DNA from: Armigeres subalbatus
Taxonomy: Eukaryota > Arthropoda > Insecta > Diptera > Culicidae
Length of the DNA stretch: 64,000 nt
Reading direction: 5' to 3'
Assembly: GCF_024139115.2 (NCBI RefSeq)
Contig: NC_085139.1
Location: 255,040,067 to 255,104,066, forward strand
Part shown: piece by piece, positions 54,309-64,000 of the stretch
Layout: each line of letters opens with the position of its first letter
How positions within the stretch are numbered: the first letter of the stretch is position 1
Made by a program: the position numbers and the translations under genes
Notes under the pieces: model-generated
What the model was told of the DNA's origin: nothing
Databases searched by the model: none
Seen by the model: the letters and a program-made list of their open reading frames with translations, nothing else

Positions 54309-54592
54309 TGTAGGGTCCCACATCTACCGATAGGTATCACGGTGGTGCCACACCTTGTTTGTATACTGACAGTTGTTCGAACGGTTAGGCATACCTTCAT
54401 AACAGAGAGATATTGATGATGAGTGACAGTGAGAGGGAAGCAGGTATATGTTAGGGGGCAGAAAGTGTTGAGCAGCCGCAGAGAACGGTGGTATATCAGA
54501 GTGTCGGGAATAGATGTGAAGAAAGCCATTTATAATAAACGGGATTATTGTTTGTGAGAACAGTGTTTTATTTGAAGGAGCAGAACATTACA
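54309..54592 (+). repeat. 3' LTR of gypsy copy 3
   Basis: 284 bp. Differs from the 5' LTR at about five positions, all within the final ~55 bases. Confidence 0.95.
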
Positions 54593-55660
54593 CTCACCAC
54601 CCACATACCTATCATTCAGACGTTCATATGCTTTTGAAAATTGACTCTGATGTTTCAACATTTTTGCTTTAATTCTATTGACTTCTATTATTCCGTTGGG
54701 GTTTTGGTACATGCGATCGTATGCATTTTTCAATTGACAATATAGCATTTCGTTTGTCGTATGGAATCTACGAAACGCTTCGTTCGTTTTCCATCTAAAA
54801 AAGCTTCGAATTTTCGGTTTTGCGAGCTTAAGCCACCATGACATCCAACTGTCATAATTTCGACGATCTCGAAGCCACCGATCCCATTTTTGCCGAAATT
54901 CTTCTAAATTTTCTTCATTTAGAACGTGAGCGCGGATGGACCAAAACCCACGGCCATGAGGTTTGCCTAAGCTGGGCATACAGCAGCAAATCTTATATGC
55001 TTTATGATCAGAGAACGACGTAACAAGCAACTCTGTGCTACGGAGATGCGGAACTAACGACCTGGATACATAAATACGATCAATACGAGAGGCAGAGTTA
55101 GAGCGGACGAAACTATAATCAATTCTATTCCTGTTCAGACAATCCCATGTATCTGTGAGTTGCATATTTTCTACAAATTGCTTCAGGGAAGGACTGTGGT
55201 TATTTGAACCAGTTGCATCTTTGGCAGCAATTACGCAATTAAAATCACCACCAATTAGAAGGTATTCAGTAGCAGATTGGAGGTAGAATGGCAATTGTTC
55301 TTTAAATAGGTTCTCGCGAGAGGTGAAATTTTGTGTTCCTGAATGGGCATAAACATTGCAAATAGTGATAGAATTTCCTACTTTGACGGACAGAATTCGG
55401 CTGTTCAAACTTCTTTGCACATTTGCGTAGGGAATATGTGCCTTGAGTGCGATGGCTGTTCCCCTTTTTGCCTCATCTATGTTAGTAATTACATTATAAC
55501 CAGGAATGTATAGGTTTGCACACTCAACTTCTTGTAGAAGAATGATATCGAAGTCTATTAAACGAACATATGAGCGCAGGGCAGCTATTTTGTTATCACT
55601 ATAAACGGTGTTGGTATTGATAGAACCAATAGTATAGCTGATGACAGCAGTGTTACACAT
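54593..55660 (-). pseudogene. L1-like LINE ORF2, endonuclease half
   Basis: ATG at 55660: MCNTAVISYTIGSINTNT (N of the first APE block), DIILLQEVECANLYIPGY (catalytic E), LLIGGDFNCVIAAKDATG, SRIDRIYVSRSLVPHL, and SFSDHKAYKI (catalytic SDH). The frame is open to the gypsy insertion at 54592, after NDRYVGGE; the missing part follows at 48477. All APE-type catalytic residues appear intact. Confidence 0.9.
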
Positions 55661-55798
55661 GTATAGTTATGGGGTATATTGCTGTAGTACTCGCAGCAAA
55701 CTCGAGATTAAATTTGGGAATTGGAATAGGGTATCAAATTTAGTTATGTATATTAGTGTGGCGGATGTATTACAGACGATTGTTAGTGTTCTTACAAC

Positions 55799-56775
55799 TT
55801 ATAGAGAAGAATCAAATTTTTGGTTTTTTGAGCGTCCCCTTGTACGCATCCCTTTGGAGAAAGAACTACTTTCGGACTCGTTGCTCTCACTCTCGGAAAT
55901 CTCCATGGATAAAGGATTGGAAGAAATATTTGGGAGAGGAATTTTGAAAGCACTCACGTGACATGGTACGGTGATCTTCTTTTTGTGTTGAGCATCGACA
56001 ACTTGTTGAAGAGTTTGTTCAGTCATTTCGATCTCAGCTTCATCTGAAACGGTCATAGCAGCGGTCGTAGTTGCCACATCCTCTGCAGACGTATCCACAA
56101 CAGCATCAACAGCAACACCATCAGCAGCAACGACATCAGCAATCCCATCAGCAGCAACAATAACAGCAGAATCAGCACCAGCAACAGTATCCACTTCTGT
56201 TTCATCCTTGCGTCCGCCATCCATGGAACCTGAGGGCAGTGCAGATACGATCGTCAGCTCTCGTTCCCCACCAACCGCATGTGCACGAGGTGATCGTGCA
56301 CTTGCATTTAATTCATTCAGATTTGTACCAATGAACTCAGGCATGAGTGTAGCAGCAGCCGTTCTCTGGTTAAGAACACCAGCGTAGGTTGTTTTTCCTT
56401 GTGCTGCGTTTAGCCTGTTGTTTAGGTCAGCCTTTTGTCCTATCAACTTTTTGTTTTCGACGCATGTTAATCCGGGATGTGAAGGATTGGTACAGTGCTT
56501 GCAATATTGAGGTTGATTACGATATGACACTAGGCTCTCTTCTCCTTGAATAGTCACGAACGACTTGATGTGACGATGCAGTACCATTTTGGCAACACGA
56601 ATTCCTGATGATATCCCCTTGAATGCAAAGGTGTCACCCCAGACTAGCTCTTTAATCGAGATAACCTCACCGTACTGTTTGAGGAAATCAATGATCTCTT
56701 CGATCCGAATATTTTCGGACAAATCGTGAATGTTTACATCTACCCCACCGTCATCCATCATCAAACGAACCTTAA
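55799..56775 (-). pseudogene. L1-like LINE ORF1, C-terminal part
   Basis: RNA-binding gag-like protein. VRLMMDDGGVDVNIHDLSEN, then IIDFLKQYGEVISIKEL, a zinc-knuckle-like CKHCTNPSHPGLTC, a long acidic Ala/Val/Thr-rich low-complexity region, and a Ser/Glu-rich C-terminus (ESESNESESSSFSKGMRTRG). Interrupted upstream at the TTAA 56772-56775 by a 941-bp insertion; the N-terminal part is at 57717-57970. Otherwise open. Confidence 0.85.
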
Positions 56776-57716
56776 GGTTCAAATGTCATACAGCAAATCG
56801 ACTTCTTTTTCTTGCTGTTCGCTTCTTTTTTTTGCGGAGAGCCTACTCATTCGCTCAGATCTGATTTTGAACAAAGTACACAAACATTTCATAAGGTATC
56901 AAACTCTATATATTTCCACAAAATATTAACGTCCTTTCCAATACCTGTACAGCACATAGATTATGGCGATATGCATAAACAACCTCAAAAATGCATCTGG
57001 GATTGATTTGATGTGCATCCTTCTCCTAATTACACAATTTTCTACATGCATTTTACATGAATGTAAAATTATGATGCAGTTGACTACCTACTCAAATGTT
57101 CGTCAAGATTCAATGGATTGTTTACATGACCATATGATCGGTCTTCTCTCTATGTACATGAAAAGTGATGCCGTTTTAGCAGCACTACATTATCAACACT
57201 TGAATTATGAAAAAATAAATAACCTGCGTTGCTTATGAATGCTTGCGTTTTCACAGTTCTAGCTCACATCCAATATTTAGTGTCAATATATAGCATGAAA
57301 AGCAACATTTTCATAGATTATTGCTTGATGTTTACGTAAATCTTCCAGAAAACAAGCATAATATATATAACAAATCAACACGCAACACTGAACGATGATT
57401 TTCGAGTATCTGCAAAGTATAAGAGAGCGTGAGAGTAAATCGACGGTTTCCCCTCCTGGAAAAATATTTTTTCAACTTTGCAATATTTTCTGCAAAATGC
57501 AGTTTTTTCAAATAATATTACGAAATTCATTCAAATGAAGCATCCCACGGATGTATTGAAGTCACCACTATGTGTTGATGTAGTTTTAACACGAGAATGC
57601 TTCCCCGATTCAGCTGGGGAATGCATTTTCTCCTCGGTGGGCGGATTTTTTCCTGGGGGTGGTACAAGCACGTGGCTGGTTTTCTTGTCAATGACTGGAT
57701 TACGGTAATTTGGGCC
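56776..57716. mobile_element. 941-bp element in a TTAA target
   Basis: TTAA at 56772-56775 and 57717-57720. Ends GGTTCAAATGTC (left) and complement GGCCCAAATTAC (right) are weakly alike (GG..CAAAT). Removing it and one TTAA joins NKTKFK to VRLMMDDGG in ORF1. TTAA targets are used by piggyBac and Kolobok elements; no transposase found. Confidence 0.7.
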
Positions 57717-57970
57717 TTAAACTTTGTTTTGTTGACCTCCAGTTCGTGGCGACCGTTATGCTGGTCAACAGCATCCTGAGCTATCTTCAGATCGCGACAT
57801 TTTACGTGGGCACAGTTTTGTGCGTGGTTCATTTGCAGGCGGAGCACTTGGTCTATGGTGAGTCCGATTTTCTCGTGAACGAAAGCGTGAATTTCTTCGA
57901 AAGAAGGCCGTTTTGGGAAGTTGGACAGATCCACTTTGAATGTGTTCTCATGAGCACGCACAGCAGTCAT
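57717..57970 (-). pseudogene. L1-like LINE ORF1, N-terminal part
   Basis: ATG at 57970: MTAVRAHENTFKVDLSNFPK, RPSFEEIHAFVHEKIGLTID, then ARDLKIAQDAVDQHN-like sequence (CRDLKIAQDAV) and HELEVNKTKFK at the TTAA border. The open frame runs on for about 60 codons into the inserted element, which is chance. Confidence 0.8.
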
Positions 57971-58258
57971 GGTTGCTAGGAGTTAGCACGAGGATAGAAG
58001 GTCGTCAGAGTATACTGACGCAAACGCCTGTTTAGCACACCGGGGTGTGAAAAAACTAAATAAAACCGAAAAACAAAGCGATATAGAGCTATTGAACTGT
58101 ATGTCTGGTCGCTGCAAATGCTTGAACCTAACTGTTTCTACTAAAAAGTCATAGAATAAGCCCTCTAAACATCCTAGTATCAATGACAAAGTGGTAGATA
58201 ATAGTCTAAAGAAGCTATTCACGACTAATGCTTCTAATATGTGGAGTTAAATTGATGC
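57971..58258 (-). other. probable 5' UTR of the L1-like LINE
   Basis: Non-coding sequence upstream of ORF1; no internal promoter recognised and no 5' border seen. Confidence 0.4.
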
Positions 58259-58263
58259 ATTCC

Positions 58264-58496
58264 TGTTGGAATATCTGGTAATGTGCGACGCTTCGCAGTA
58301 CATCGTAGATGGATAAGAAGCAGGCGGCAGTTAGTTGTAGTTGCTCTTGGTAGATTAAGGAATATTGTTATACCTGTTGTTGAAATAAAGAGAGCTGCAG
58401 CTGCTGGCAGAAGTATCAGTCAGTAGCCTGCCGTGGTGTAGAGAGGGAACTCTAGTTGTTATTCTTTGTGAGGGGGTTCCCTTTCTCCGGCCAACA
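58264..58496 (+). repeat. solo LTR, Copia-like, 233 bp, 5-bp duplication
   Basis: TGTTGGAATATCTGG to CTCCGGCCAACA: inverted TGTTGG/CCAACA ends. ATTCC on both sides (58259-58263, 58497-58501). AAATAAAG near 58385 may be its poly(A) signal. Strand could be either. Confidence 0.85.
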
Positions 58497-58689
58497 ATTC
58501 CGACGACATTTCTATGAAAAAGTCTAAAAAATCACAAATCTCGTTTGATGCACCTCTAAATCTTCATGGATTTGGCTGAAAATTGGTCAGGAGACTTCAT
58601 TTAAGCTGGGACGGGACTTGCAAAGAGGAAAATTTGGGGTTGTATACAAGACACGACCGCTCGACGTAAACTACGTAAAATCAAATATA

Positions 58690-58884
58690 GGGACACGGCA
58701 GGTATTTCCGTCCATCGTCGTAGGGGCTAAAACCAACGAAAGCAACGTACATTTGCTAGAACTCCGCTATAGCAGAACGTTTCTCCTGAGCTCACGATTT
58801 GGTACGTATGAGTTTTACAAAAAAGCGTCTCTTTTTTTGGTTTTCGAGACTATGACGAACAGACGAAAATACCTGCCGTATCCC
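58690..58884. mobile_element. 195-bp MITE with ~45-bp terminal repeats and TA duplication
   Basis: GGGACACGGCAGGTATTTCC at the left and complement GGGATACGGCAGGTATTTTC at the right, TA outside both (58688-58689, 58885-58886). Confidence 0.8.
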
Positions 58885-58991
58885 TAGTACACTGAACCAA
58901 CTATTCCGCTCTATATAGAAGAGAAGGAACCATCCCACGACAATACTACCCAGCTTTAGCAGCATCTCCCACTCTATGAAGGAGTAGGGAC

Positions 58992-61079
58992 CAGGGTTGC
59001 CACTACTTTTTGGGGAAAGTCTGGCATGCTACATCTTAAAAATCTGGCAAAATCTGGCGAAGAAATTTGTCTTTATAATTTTTAAAATTAAGTGATTCGA
59101 ACTAAAAAAATGATCTAATAATGTTGACCTCTATTAAAAATTTCTTTGTTTTGACCATCTGTTTGCTTTTGATCTATGTTTATCAAAATTATTCTTCTAA
59201 AAGAAGGTCTGCTTCCTGAGATATTCGTCAAATCAATTCTATATCCGTAATCCGTTTGGTGTATATCCGTTTGGTGTTCATAACAATTTGAGTATTTCAG
59301 AAAATTCAGATCGAGTTGAATGATATCTAAGCTGTAAAAGTTCTATAAATTATAAAAAGAATATAAATAATTATTGAAAAAATTGACTTCAAAAAGAATA
59401 TTGATAAATATAGTAAATAATTGAATTTTTGTAACAAACAAAATTGTGCCAATTTAATTTTTATAAATTGTCCATAACAACAGAGGTCTTTGATCTTCTG
59501 GAGCGTAACAAGCCCATGAAATGGGAGTTAAGTCAGTCATTTGATACTCAGAATACGGAAATGAAAAGCTTTGAACAAAATTACGCTCCTCTAAGATGAG
59601 TATCATGATTTTTTCACTTTTACGGAGGTTCCGAATCTTCCCGAGAACCTCCGAAGGCCACTAATGTTCATGAGAATGGGGCACACCAATAATTCGTTAT
59701 TCAGAGAGGGATGAGTTTTATGAACTGTCCTCTTTTTCGGATGCCTCGAAACTTCCGAAGGATCACTGGCTGCCACTCAGGTCCATCAAAATGAGTTTTA
59801 TATTGTTTCGGATCTTCCAGAACGACATAGGATTGTTTAATAACCAGGAAATGTGATAAACCATGAAAATAGACAATGTGATTACATTATATTGGGATTC
59901 TTATTACATAACGTTGTAAGCATCTCCAGAACTCGAAACGCAAGAACTTCTTCTTTAATGGCTCTACATTCCAACTGGAGCTTGGCCTGATTTCCAACTT
60001 GTTAATCAATAAGCATTTCCTCAGATATTGATTGAAAGCTCTTCTATGCCCGCCTATGGATGAGTATGTATCAGATGTAGCAAGTACAATTGGTTCACTA
60101 TGCCCAGGAAGTCGAGAATGTTTCCAACTTGAAAGCATCACCGGACCGAGAAACGAACTCGTCATCTTCGGATTAGCAATCCTACGCCTTTGCTCACAAG
60201 GCTACGCAAGAAATTACGCCAATAATTGGTCCTAACATCTTTGATCCTTTAAAACCGATTTCGGGGAACCTGCATGGCTAAACTGCAGTCCGCACCTGGG
60301 TGGTGCGGATAGAATCGATTTGGTTGTCAAACTGAAGCCAAAATTTTCTATTGTGCCGGAGCCAAACATTGAAGATTGTGGTTATGTTCGTTTTAGATCT
60401 TATATTGAGAAGTATTGTTATTATTTGGGGAAAGAAATAAAAATAATCTTATTTTGAGTTGTGCATTCTTTGTAACAAATATATTCATATTATATTTCGA
60501 GTGGAAAATTAGTAGGAATGCAGCTAAAAAGCACTCGTTACGAGATTTCACGAGATTCAGCAGCTTGTTGGTGCCGGAATGTATGTAAACCACCGTAAAG
60601 TCATGTATAGTCTCGCGCATTTTTGCGCCTTCATGCAGCGTGGAAAGAGAAATTCGAAGAGCGGGAAATGTTTGACAGCCAAGAAACTGCAAAATAATTT
60701 TGCTTATGAGATTGATTTCAAAATATCCCGCTACTCGCTTGAGAGCAGAAAAGCGGCTCTATCCGCAGCACCCAGGTCCGCACCAACATCCTAAAAAAAC
60801 CACACCTTCACTTTGATTACAAAATATTGAAAATGATTCAAACATTAGTTTATTGAAGCTAGTTGAAGTGGCGGTCGTTTTTGAATTGCTAATGCACTCG
60901 CATCCCGAGCAGCACCCTTTTATGAGACGATTTTCTGTAACTCTTATACTACCGATTCTAGTCACCAAAAATCTGTCTGATATTTGAAAAGTCTGGCATT
61001 GTGAATGGTTTCTCTTTTTCTCTTTTTGGTGCCAAAAAGTCTGGCAGTGCCAGATATATCTGGCATAATGGCAACCCTG
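58992..61079. mobile_element. hAT-like element, 2.1 kb, no transposase seen
   Basis: CAGGGTTGCCACTAC and complement CAGGGTTGCCATTATG. Many GTCTGGCA/TGCCAGAC subterminal repeats on both sides. The flanking 8-mers do not match clearly, so the target duplication is lost or one end moved. Interior has only short open frames (for example 59887-60165, -) without recognisable transposase motifs. Confidence 0.7.
60288..60784. mobile_element. foldback insert inside the hAT-like element
   Basis: TCCGCACCTGGGTGGTGCGG near 60289 and the complement of CCGCAGCACCCAGGTCCGCA near 60762-60781. Each arm is itself partly palindromic. Confidence 0.6.
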
Positions 61080-61440
61080 TTTGGAAGCAAGAAAACATAT
61101 GATTCCGCTCTTGCTCCTGCTCCTCTGTTGACTTTCGATCGGATCCGATCCGAATGCGAGTTTTTGTTTACTTTTGCAAGAGCGAGCGAGGGGCTGCCCA
61201 CTAGTGTATGTATAAAACAATCACAGATTTAATTTGGTTTTAAAAATAAATATGTTTGATTCAAACATATTACCATCTTGGAAATAAACATGTATATTTT
61301 TGAGGCAAATGGATGAAATTTGTATCCGTGTACTTAAAACTCATTTTGGCCACTTTCTATTTCATTGATCAATTGGGGCCTCCGTCCGAAATATAATGTC
61401 TGAAATAAGCTAAAAATTAGAAAATGTTTCAATAATTTAA
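61080..61440. other. no gene seen
   Basis: Contains a GATCGGATCCGATCCGAA palindrome-like stretch near 61138; otherwise nothing. Confidence 0.4.
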
Positions 61441-62170
61441 GGGTCTGTTCACAAATTACGTAACGCAAAAATCCGAGTTTTTGACCCCCTCCCTCCCCCT
61501 TGTAACAAAAAGTAACATTTTTTGTACCCCCTCCCTCCCCCATGTAACGCGTAACTGTGAAAATTTTAAAGGCAGATTTATTTTCCTTCACCGAAACATT
61601 TGGGTTTTGCTGTTTTTTTAACAGGTTTTAAGTGGTTGAGCTAAAATGCGCTTTGAATGAAAACTCTCTGGGTTTCCTTGGCTTAGTTTGGATGATCTAA
61701 TCATGAAACATAATACCAATCAAAGCGACGTTCCCGAGGTCGTTCCATCAAATAATATAATCTGTAAAAATCGTGAATATTCTTCGTGAGACAAAAAATC
61801 CTCGAAATGTAGCCACAATTTTTCAAACAAAAGTCGACGTCTTTAAGAATTAAAAAAAAAAACATCAAAATATCCAGCTCTGAGATAAAAAGTTTAAAAC
61901 TACAAAGACTAACATGGGACAATTATGATTGGTATGGTTTTGAAGACGATATATCCTATAGGTTGATGCGTATTTATCATGACATGTCAGCAATTAATTC
62001 AATCAGTGTTAAACAATATTTAAAATATGTTTTATTCGCGTTATGCGTAACATTTGGTAGTACCCACCCCCTCCCCCACCTCCTCCCCCACCTTTTAGTG
62101 TAACAAAGTATAACACAAGTTGGACCTCCCCCCTCCCCCCAAAAGCATTACGTAATTTGTGAACAGACCC
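61441..62170. mobile_element. 730-bp Harbinger-like MITE, TAA duplication
   Basis: GGGTCTGTTCACAAATTACG at the left and as complement at the right; TAA on both sides (61438-61440, 62171-62173). GGG-type ends with TAA/TWA targets fit PIF/Harbinger. C-rich blocks CCCCCTCCCTCCCCC occur near both ends. No coding content. Confidence 0.8.
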
Positions 62171-62193
62171 TAAAATGAAGTTTAAAATTCTTG

Positions 62194-63292
62194 CACGGAG
62201 ATTTGAGATTATACATTTTATGTTTCAAAATCACCCACCTTGAATAGATATATGGAGCTGTCAAAAAAGTGGGTGATTTCAAATTTATGAAAATGCAGGC
62301 TATTGACATCCTATTGTTTGGCCCATCGCCAGATCGTAGCCAGGATGTCCCGGGCTATAATTTTTTTTCATACTGCGTTTCAATGATGACAGCGGGCTAT
62401 GTCTATTGATGATGATGACACCATTCTTGTCACCGGCTCGTGAAAATGTGCTAAAATCACCCACCTTGAAGATGTTTTATGTGGTCATTAAAGTGGGTCT
62501 TCTTCACTCTATTTTGGCTGAAAATAAACTTAACAATTTTGACAAAGCCAAAGATTGTCGCTTCATAGTAAGCGTAATTTTTCGTGGAAATATCGTTTTT
62601 TTATGTAAAATAGTTAAAAATTGTTTATATGTACTATCAATAGCCAAAAGGTAAGCCTTATCTAAATATAAATTGTCCCGTTTCTATATGAGATTTCTTT
62701 TTTTTTGTTTTAAGATCTGAGGGATGATCATTCGTCATGGAGAAAAAGAAGAAGCGTATTGGCCCAAGCCCTGGTGCCCCGGAAATAGCGTATGGTTCCT
62801 CCCGAATGTGTACAGATTGTCGTCCTCCGCTGCCGAAAGGAAGTTTCCCCCCTCCAAGGAATAAATCAATCCAACAAAAAGTGAACAAAAATATGTATAT
62901 CGGGAACATTGTGGTGAAGATGAGGAAATCACATCGTTTCATTATAAATACATTTTATTATTCAGTTGAAATGTGCAATGTAAAATTATAGCAATTAAAT
63001 AAACAACAATTGACTAGCATGTCGTGTGATTTTCATTATTATTTCAGTTTTAAATAATAGATTGAATTATCTAAAAATTTCGCAATATTATTTTTTATGT
63101 AGATGGGTATTTTTCACCCATCTGGCGAAAATCTTGATTTGAGAAGGTGGGTGAAAAATGCACATCCATTTTGACGTACAAGGGTCGTACTCACTTATGG
63201 GTACAGACGTTTTACCCACCTTGTGAGTTAGTCCACTTATCTCGAAGGTGGGTGAAAAATCACCCATTTCTGAGTTTTCCCATTTCTCCGTG
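62194..63292. mobile_element. 1.1-kb element with CACGGAGA ends
   Basis: CACGGAGATTTGAG and complement CACGGAGAAATGGG, with subterminal AAATCACCCACCTT repeats in both orientations (62232, 62268, 62457, 63240). TG lies outside both ends. An 84-codon frame at 62737-62991 has no recognisable content. Confidence 0.6.
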
Positions 63293-63303
63293 TGCGCAAA
63301 TTC

Positions 63304-63456
63304 TGTTGTTGATAAAGAAGATAAACAAACCAATGGATGTCGTTGGTAACGGGGATATGAACGTTTGCTATGATGGGAATTTCAGTTCAGTGTCGGGAAG
63401 CAGTTCTTGTCAAAAATTGTATTGCATCCGCCATTATGCTGAACGTGGAAAGCTGG
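63304..63456. repeat. 150-bp block shared in inverse orientation with 40857-41006
   Basis: See the entry at 40857. Confidence 0.8.
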
Positions 63457-64000
63457 ATAGGCTTCTATAGCTAAAAAAAACTAGCTTATTCAGTTTAAAT
63501 TGTTTGTTGGGTAGTTTTACATGAAAAATGTAGATATTTATTTTATATCACATGTTCATCCCATTTATCTCCTTGCACCTAATAGTTACAATGATCAAAA
63601 GCATCGGGTTAGAAGAATGAAGTCACCCGGATTGAAACCAATGCATTTGAAGAGCTAGATTTTCTGGATCAATCGGCACTTTTGATATACGTAATGCATC
63701 ATAGATAGTCAGCCACACTTCACGTTTATTTCAGTAAATGGCTGCGCCAAATGGTTTTATTTGATGTGAGTTTGTAGAGGCTTATAATAATAGTATCCTC
63801 ACTCACCAAGGTAGCTCCACTTGTAACGTTAGTCATTCACCGATAAGTGGATGCGAAATCGCTATCAATGCGTATTGGAAAATCCCGAAGTCGATTGTTT
63901 TATGTCGTAGTCATGTTATACAGAAATGTTTTATCAGATAGCATGATGTACCAATATTTGTTAGGACAGTATAGAGCTTGCTGAATAAATTGAATAATGT
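63457..64000. other. no gene seen
   Basis: AT-rich, no supported feature up to the end of the window. Confidence 0.4.

Larger units (their letters stand above)
48478..54592 (+). mobile_element. gypsy copy 3, structurally complete, 6.1 kb
   Basis: Ty3/gypsy element with two 284-bp LTRs, PBS, a 1.4-kb leader, gag, protease, RT, RNase H, integrase and a polypurine tract. CTCAC flanks both ends (48473-48477 and 54593-54597), a 5-bp duplication. It splits ORF2 of the L1-like LINE. LTRs differ at about 5 of 284 positions. No env found. Confidence 0.95.
43245..58258 (-). mobile_element. L1-like LINE (~4.9 kb) carrying three nested insertions
   Basis: Minus strand. 5' region from about 58258, ORF1 57970-55799 (split by a 941-bp insert), ORF2 endonuclease 55660-54593, gypsy copy 3 (54592-48478), ORF2 RT 48477-46385, 3' UTR with AAATAAACG, the I-like LINE (46343-43266), then a poly(A) run at 43252-43245. 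The 5' limit is approximate. Each insertion has a target duplication, so the host LINE can be read across all three. Confidence 0.8.

Noticed and set aside
54545..55660. endogenous viral element
   Set aside because: The protein is a LINE APE endonuclease; no viral capsid, envelope or polymerase was recognised anywhere in the window.

Overview
This is nuclear DNA of an insect, most likely a culicine mosquito (Aedes-like). The basis is dense interspersed repeats of mosquito type (RTE-, Jockey-, L1- and I-like LINEs, three Ty3/gypsy copies, a tRNA-headed SINE, hAT, pogo-like and Harbinger-like MITEs), introns of 58-89 bp, and insect-like host genes. No prokaryotic, viral or CRISPR feature was seen. 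Species assignment is inference.

Host genes are few. (1) The last coding exon of a LAMMER/CLK kinase (Doa) lies at 16685-16809 (+), with a long 3' UTR ending near the AATAAA at 18634; the first ~16.7 kb is probably its last intron and is packed with transposons. (2) A complete three-exon TPX2-family gene lies at 29931-30841 (+). (3) A four-exon trypsin-like serine protease lies at 37956-38983 (-). Exon-like stretches at 19263-19396 and 36977-37181 are unassigned.

Layout: 0.1-5.1 kb, two copies of one LINE family separated by a TA-flanked MITE array, one MITE split by a 2.5 kb hAT-like element; 5.4-7.4 kb, foldback elements; 9.2-15.1 kb, a minus-strand gypsy (K02A2.6-like) copy broken by four insertions; 15.2-16.1 kb, a Jockey-type RT fragment abutting a tRNA-headed SINE; 16.2-19.4 kb, Doa terminal region; 20.2-21.9 kb, LOA/R1-like and RTE-like LINE relics; 22.7-29.4 kb, MITEs, a 184-bp tandem repeat, and a LINE with 13-bp target duplication whose ORF is split by a 48-bp perfect palindrome; 31.9-32.5 kb, two short-unit arrays; 32.5-36.4 kb, LINE endonuclease fragment and a gag-deleted gypsy copy; 39.5-43.1 kb, a decayed RTE LINE and MITEs.

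From 43.2 to about 58.2 kb lies one L1-like LINE (minus strand, ORF1 and ORF2) that has received three insertions: an I-like LINE with an intact 894+ residue RT-RNase H ORF (13-bp TSD), a complete gypsy element with 284-bp LTRs (5-bp TSD CTCAC), and a 941-bp TTAA-flanked element. The gypsy carries two unusual features: a 7-fold repeated motif in its leader and an 86-bp GT-AG intron-like interruption inside pol. From 58.2 kb to the end are a solo LTR, a hAT-like element, a Harbinger-like MITE and a member of a CACGG-ended family.

The genes do not form a functional unit; the window is mainly a record of nested transposition around three ordinary host genes.
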